This document shows positions 63,120-64,000 of a DNA stretch of 64,000 nucleotides, in pieces; the first letter of the stretch is position 1; every line of letters begins with the position of its first letter. The DNA is taken from contig JAJDBM010000007.1 of assembly GCA_029261355.1 (NCBI GenBank), positions 25,870 through 89,869 of the forward strand, read 5' to 3'. The translations under genes and the position numbers were made by a program. The notes beneath the pieces were generated by a model. It made no database searches and was not told where the DNA came from. It saw nothing but the letters and a program-made list of their open reading frames with translations. This stretch comes from Nitrospirales bacterium. GTDB taxonomy: Bacteria; Nitrospirota; Nitrospiria; Nitrospirales; UBA8639.

Positions 63120-63973
63120 TTCAACGCTGTCGCAAACGCTTTCCAATACGGATGATGTGTCGGCTCCTACGGATATCCCCCAGTGGCTATTATGCGAAAC
63201 AACGGCGTGGACTTAGCGCACGAGCCAAAGCGAATGCCCAATTGGTGCAAGAGATCCATGCCATCTATACCGAACATGACGGCGTCTATGGGAGTCCGAA
63301 GGTGTGGCAGGAGTTGCAGACACGGGGACAGTCGTGCGGCCAACATCGAGTCGCTCGACTCATGAAACGGGAGGGGCTACAAGGGATTCCGTCCCGGAAA
63401 CGGTGGCGACGCCGAAAGTCGGGAGACCGTCCTCAGGATGTGACGAATCATTTGGCTCGTGATTTTGAAGCTGCAACCCCGAATACCAAATGGGTCACCG
63501 ACATCACCTATATCCGTACAGCCGAAGGCTGGCTATATCTTGCAGTCGTGCTTGATTTATTCTCCCGACAGGTAATTGGCTGGGCCATGCAACCCCACCT
63601 GGGGCGCGAGCTGGCCATCCAAGCCGTGCTGATGGCGATGGGGCAACGGCCGACCGCAGAAGTCGTCGTCTTGCACTCTGACCGTGGGACTCAGTATACG
63701 GCAGACGAGTTTCAAGCCTTCTTGAAGACCTATGGGATTGTGAGTAGTATGAGTGGAGTTGGGAACTGCTATGACAATGCCGTGGCCGAAAGTTTCTTTG
63801 GGTTATTAAAGCGAGAACGAGTCCACCGCCGCCGCTATCAGACTCGCGCCGAAGCCCGAACGGATATTTTTGACTATATTGAACGGTTTTATAATCGGCA
63901 GCGGCAACACTCTTATACCAAAGGATTGTCGCCCAAAGCCTTTGCAAAACAGGTCGCAAAAACTCTTAACTAA
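63116..63973 (+). CDS. IS3-family transposase, OrfB (DDE integrase)
   Basis: 285 residues, intact. HTH_21 (YGSPKVWQELQTRGQSCGQH), then the RVE core: Asp in TKWVTDITYIRTAEGWLYLA, Asp in VVLHSDRGTQYTADEF and Glu in NCYDNAVAESFFGLLKRERV. The ATGA overlap with OrfA implies coupled translation or -1 frameshifting. All catalytic residues are present, so the element may be active. Confidence 0.94.
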   Translation: MIQRCRKRFPIRMMCRLLRISPSGYYAKQRRGLSARAKANAQLVQEIHAIYTEHDGVYGSPKVWQELQTRGQSCGQHRVARLMKREGLQGIPSRKRWRRRKSGDRPQDVTNHLARDFEAATPNTKWVTDITYIRTAEGWLYLAVVLDLFSRQVIGWAMQPHLGRELAIQAVLMAMGQRPTAEVVVLHSDRGTQYTADEFQAFLKTYGIVSSMSGVGNCYDNAVAESFFGLLKRERVHRRRYQTRAEARTDIFDYIERFYNRQRQHSYTKGLSPKAFAKQVAKTLN

Positions 63974-64000
63974 CCCGTCCACGAAATCGGGGGAAGACCA

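Larger units (their letters stand above)
62759..64000 (+). mobile_element. IS3-family insertion sequence, complete
   Basis: 1242 bases. Left end at 62759 (TGGTCTTCCCCTGATTTTGT) and right end at 64000, whose complement is TGGTCTTCCCCCGATTTCGT; about 23 of 29 end bases match. It carries orfA and orfB on the plus strand. The right target site lies outside the window, so the target duplication cannot be checked. Confidence 0.92.

Noticed and set aside
1..64000. CRISPR arrays, rRNA genes, defence-system cassettes
   Set aside because: No regularly spaced direct repeats, no rRNA-like stretches and no recognised restriction or defence genes were seen; the AddAB-like pair is ordinary repair machinery.

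Overview
The window looks like chromosomal DNA of a free-living, Gram-negative chemotroph of moderate GC content. My best guess is a Nitrospira-like member of the Nitrospirota. The guess rests on the mix of an orphan NuoI, Rieske and Mrp/ApbC proteins, a PEP-CTERM (exosortase-sorted) protein, several small CxxC...CxxC proteins, sigma-54 and two-component regulation, and a blue-copper-like protein. No rRNA or other decisive marker is present, so the genus is an inference.

Layout. 0-5 kb: scpB (cut by the window edge), scpA, a pentapeptide-repeat envelope protein, a 1-Cys-type peroxiredoxin and a histone-H1-like protein with an acidic tail. 5-9 kb: MFS transporter, EthD-like protein, cyclophilin and a divergent MEMO-like protein. 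9-16 kb: a complete peptide ABC transporter operon (dppABCDF-like, minus strand), with its 3' end tandemly duplicated. 16-22 kb: hybrid histidine kinase, Rieske protein, ApbC/Mrp, zinc-ribbon protein, sigma-54 activator, lgt. 22-30 kb: TPR lipoprotein and an AddA/AddB-like helicase-nuclease pair. 30-34 kb: small redox and zinc proteins, a SET-domain protein, a GH15 glycosidase. 33.9-43 kb: a regulatory and envelope island with two Crp/Fnr paralogs, single-domain response regulators, a coiled-coil protein, CxxC proteins, GT4 glycosyltransferase, orphan NuoI, paired lipoproteins and three copies of a palindromic motif. 43.7-49 kb: a frameshifted RRM RNA-binding gene, then rplI-glyA-nrdR-histidine kinase-response regulator on the minus strand; the kinase carries an unusual N-terminal Rossmann domain. 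49-51 kb: a secreted protein and a helicase-like protein that lacks catalytic motifs.

51.5-56.2 kb is a 4.6-kb integrative element in the 3' end of a tRNA-Leu(CAG), bounded by 38-bp perfect direct repeats. It carries a tyrosine integrase, an XRE regulator, an AlpA-like excisionase, one unknown gene, an IS3-family insertion and a PEP-CTERM protein. Just outside attR lies a decayed gene of the DUF1566/PEP-CTERM type. 56.7-62.6 kb holds a RAYT transposase, small lipoproteins, a periplasmic protein, a cupredoxin, a zinc-ribbon protein and an FG-GAP protein. 62.76-64.0 kb is an intact IS3-family element whose right inverted repeat ends at the last base of the window.

The most distinctive signals are the Rossmann-kinase fusion, the palindrome set beside the Crp/Fnr pair, the tRNA-Leu element, the degenerate helicase, the frameshifted RRM gene, and the presence of both a SET methyltransferase and a histone-like protein.
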